DNA of 15,246 bases. Origin: Ignatzschineria sp. GTDB lineage: Bacteria > Pseudomonadota > Gammaproteobacteria > Cardiobacteriales > Wohlfahrtiimonadaceae. Shown here one piece after another: positions 14,349 to 15,246 of the stretch. The stretch covers positions 1 through 15,246 of the forward strand of contig JASLEF010000206.1 of assembly GCA_030151245.1 (NCBI GenBank). Reading direction: 5' to 3'. Positions within the stretch are counted from its first letter, which is position 1; every line of letters starts with the position of its first letter. Under the pieces are notes generated by a model. That model saw nothing but the letters and a program-made list of their open reading frames with translations. It made no database searches and had not been told where the DNA came from. The translations under genes were made by a program, and so were the position numbers.

Positions 14349-15246
14349 ATGATGAATCGTAGAACTATTTTTATCATCGCTTTGATATTTGTACTGCTGC
14401 TCCACTTTGGAGTTGGCATTATCATGCTGCATGATGAAAGAAATCGTATCCAAGCCTATCTTGAAGAACCCTCCACCGTTGTCATTCAATTAATTCCTGA
14501 AGAAGAGGCCCCAGTCTCAATGCCCGAGCCTGAAATTCTCGTTGAAGCGCCGGTTAGTGAGGATATTGAACGTACAGAGAAAGAAGAATCGCCACCACCT
14601 CAAGAAGAGACGACGGACAGAGCTGAGACCGAAGAGGAAGCAACTTCTTCTGAAGAAGCTTCGACGACAGATGAAAAAGTAGAAGATCTATCGGAAAAAA
14701 GAGATCAAGAAGCCTCCTATCAACAAAACATCTCTCGTGGCGGCGACTTAATGCAAGAAGATATTCTTCCCCCTAAAGAAGATGGTGGTTATAGCCGAAA
14801 GGTCAGTACGGATAAAGACCCTTATCAAAAACTGGTAGAAGATGCGATTGCACTACTTGAAGAGACACCCTTTTTAGATAAAGAGTGGAAAGATCAACCG
14901 ACCCATGAAGAAGAAACAATCTACTATTCTCAAGAGTTTATGGAGCTTTTGAAAAAGTATAATCCCACTGAGCCGATCCAAAAAGAGGAGATCCCTGAGC
15001 CTGAAGAGCCCCTGGTACCTGAAGAGGCGGAATTAGGTGAACTGGATCATCTTGAAAATCCAAAACCCGTCACCCTTATTGTCAACCGCATCCAACCTCC
15101 TATCAATCTTGCTGAAATCGAGCGCCAAGCAGAGAAAAAAGAGATAGAGAAAGAGCGCGCTCATCATACTAATATTATCAATACGGCAGGAAACCAAATC
15201 CGTCGCCAAGAATATAATGTCGCTCTAGCCTCTAGTAGATGCTATA
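14349..15246 (+). CDS. Membrane-anchored Glu/Pro-rich protein, TonB/TolA-like layout, partial
   Basis: The frame stays open from here to the window edge (299 codons), so the C-terminus is missing. The N-terminus has a short basic start (MMNRRT), one hydrophobic segment (IFIIALIFVLLLHFGVGII) and then a long periplasm-facing region rich in Glu, Pro and Ser/Thr (EEEAPVSMPEPEILVEAP, EESPPPQEE). A more structured part follows (DPYQKLVEDAIALLEE, EFMELLKKYN), then a helical stretch (LAEIERQAEKKEIEKERAHH). The layout recalls TonB/TolA-type energy transducers or divisome anchors, but no C-terminal domain is seen and I do not recognise the family. Start choice: AAAGGG lies 11 bases before the ATG at 14349. 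An in-frame ATG at 14289 would add 20 residues but has no ribosome binding site. It probably shares a transcript with mnmM. Confidence 0.75.
   Translation, partial: MMNRRTIFIIALIFVLLLHFGVGIIMLHDERNRIQAYLEEPSTVVIQLIPEEEAPVSMPEPEILVEAPVSEDIERTEKEESPPPQEETTDRAETEEEATSSEEASTTDEKVEDLSEKRDQEASYQQNISRGGDLMQEDILPPKEDGGYSRKVSTDKDPYQKLVEDAIALLEETPFLDKEWKDQPTHEEETIYYSQEFMELLKKYNPTEPIQKEEIPEPEEPLVPEEAELGELDHLENPKPVTLIVNRIQPPINLAEIERQAEKKEIEKERAHHTNIINTAGNQIRRQEYNVALASSRCY

Overview
The window looks like chromosomal DNA from a low-GC gammaproteobacterium (roughly 40% G+C by eye). The evidence is the Pst and pantothenate protein sequences, a PuuP-like permease and Pho boxes of enterobacterial layout. A Cardiobacteriales genus such as Ignatzschineria or Wohlfahrtiimonas would fit, but that is a guess. 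I see no complete insertion sequence, tRNA, rRNA, CRISPR array or prophage gene.

Left part (1-1674): a terminator-like hairpin on the minus strand at the edge, an unrecognised acidic protein (129-626, +), a 406-base AT-rich gap with two inverted repeats, and a small HAD-fold hydrolase (1033-1497, +). Polyamine-type operon (1675-5734, minus strand): transcribed as aguB (N-carbamoylputrescine amidase), then a PuuP-like permease, then a YtcJ-like amidohydrolase. It has a recognisable promoter, a near-perfect palindrome at the predicted transcription start, and an intrinsic terminator after the last gene. The likely job is import and hydrolysis of a polyamine-related amide or carbamoyl compound.

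Phosphate operon (6111-11415, minus strand): pstS-pstC-pstA-pstB-phoU. A PHO box with a correctly spaced -10 element lies before pstS, and a second PHO box lies in the pstA-pstB gap. Hairpins and a 13-base tandem repeat separate pstS from pstC. After phoU comes a stretch that reads as a 45-residue protein if one G of a GGGG run is removed, followed 23 bases later by a strong terminator. PstS binds phosphate in the periplasm, PstC/PstA form the channel, PstB drives transport, and PhoU signals sufficiency. No phoB or phoR is in the window.

Pantothenate genes (11461-13285, minus strand): panB then panC, the two committed steps to pantothenate, separated by an intrinsic terminator. Right part (13519-15246, plus strand): a putative promoter, an MnmM/YtqB-type tRNA methyltransferase, and a membrane-anchored Glu/Pro-rich protein that runs off the edge.

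The points most worth a second look are the internal PHO box, the operator palindrome of the aguB operon, the frameshifted reading frame after phoU, the MnmM-type enzyme in a probable gammaproteobacterium, and the excess of the word TGCCGGC. I found no clear evidence of a wholly new multi-gene system.
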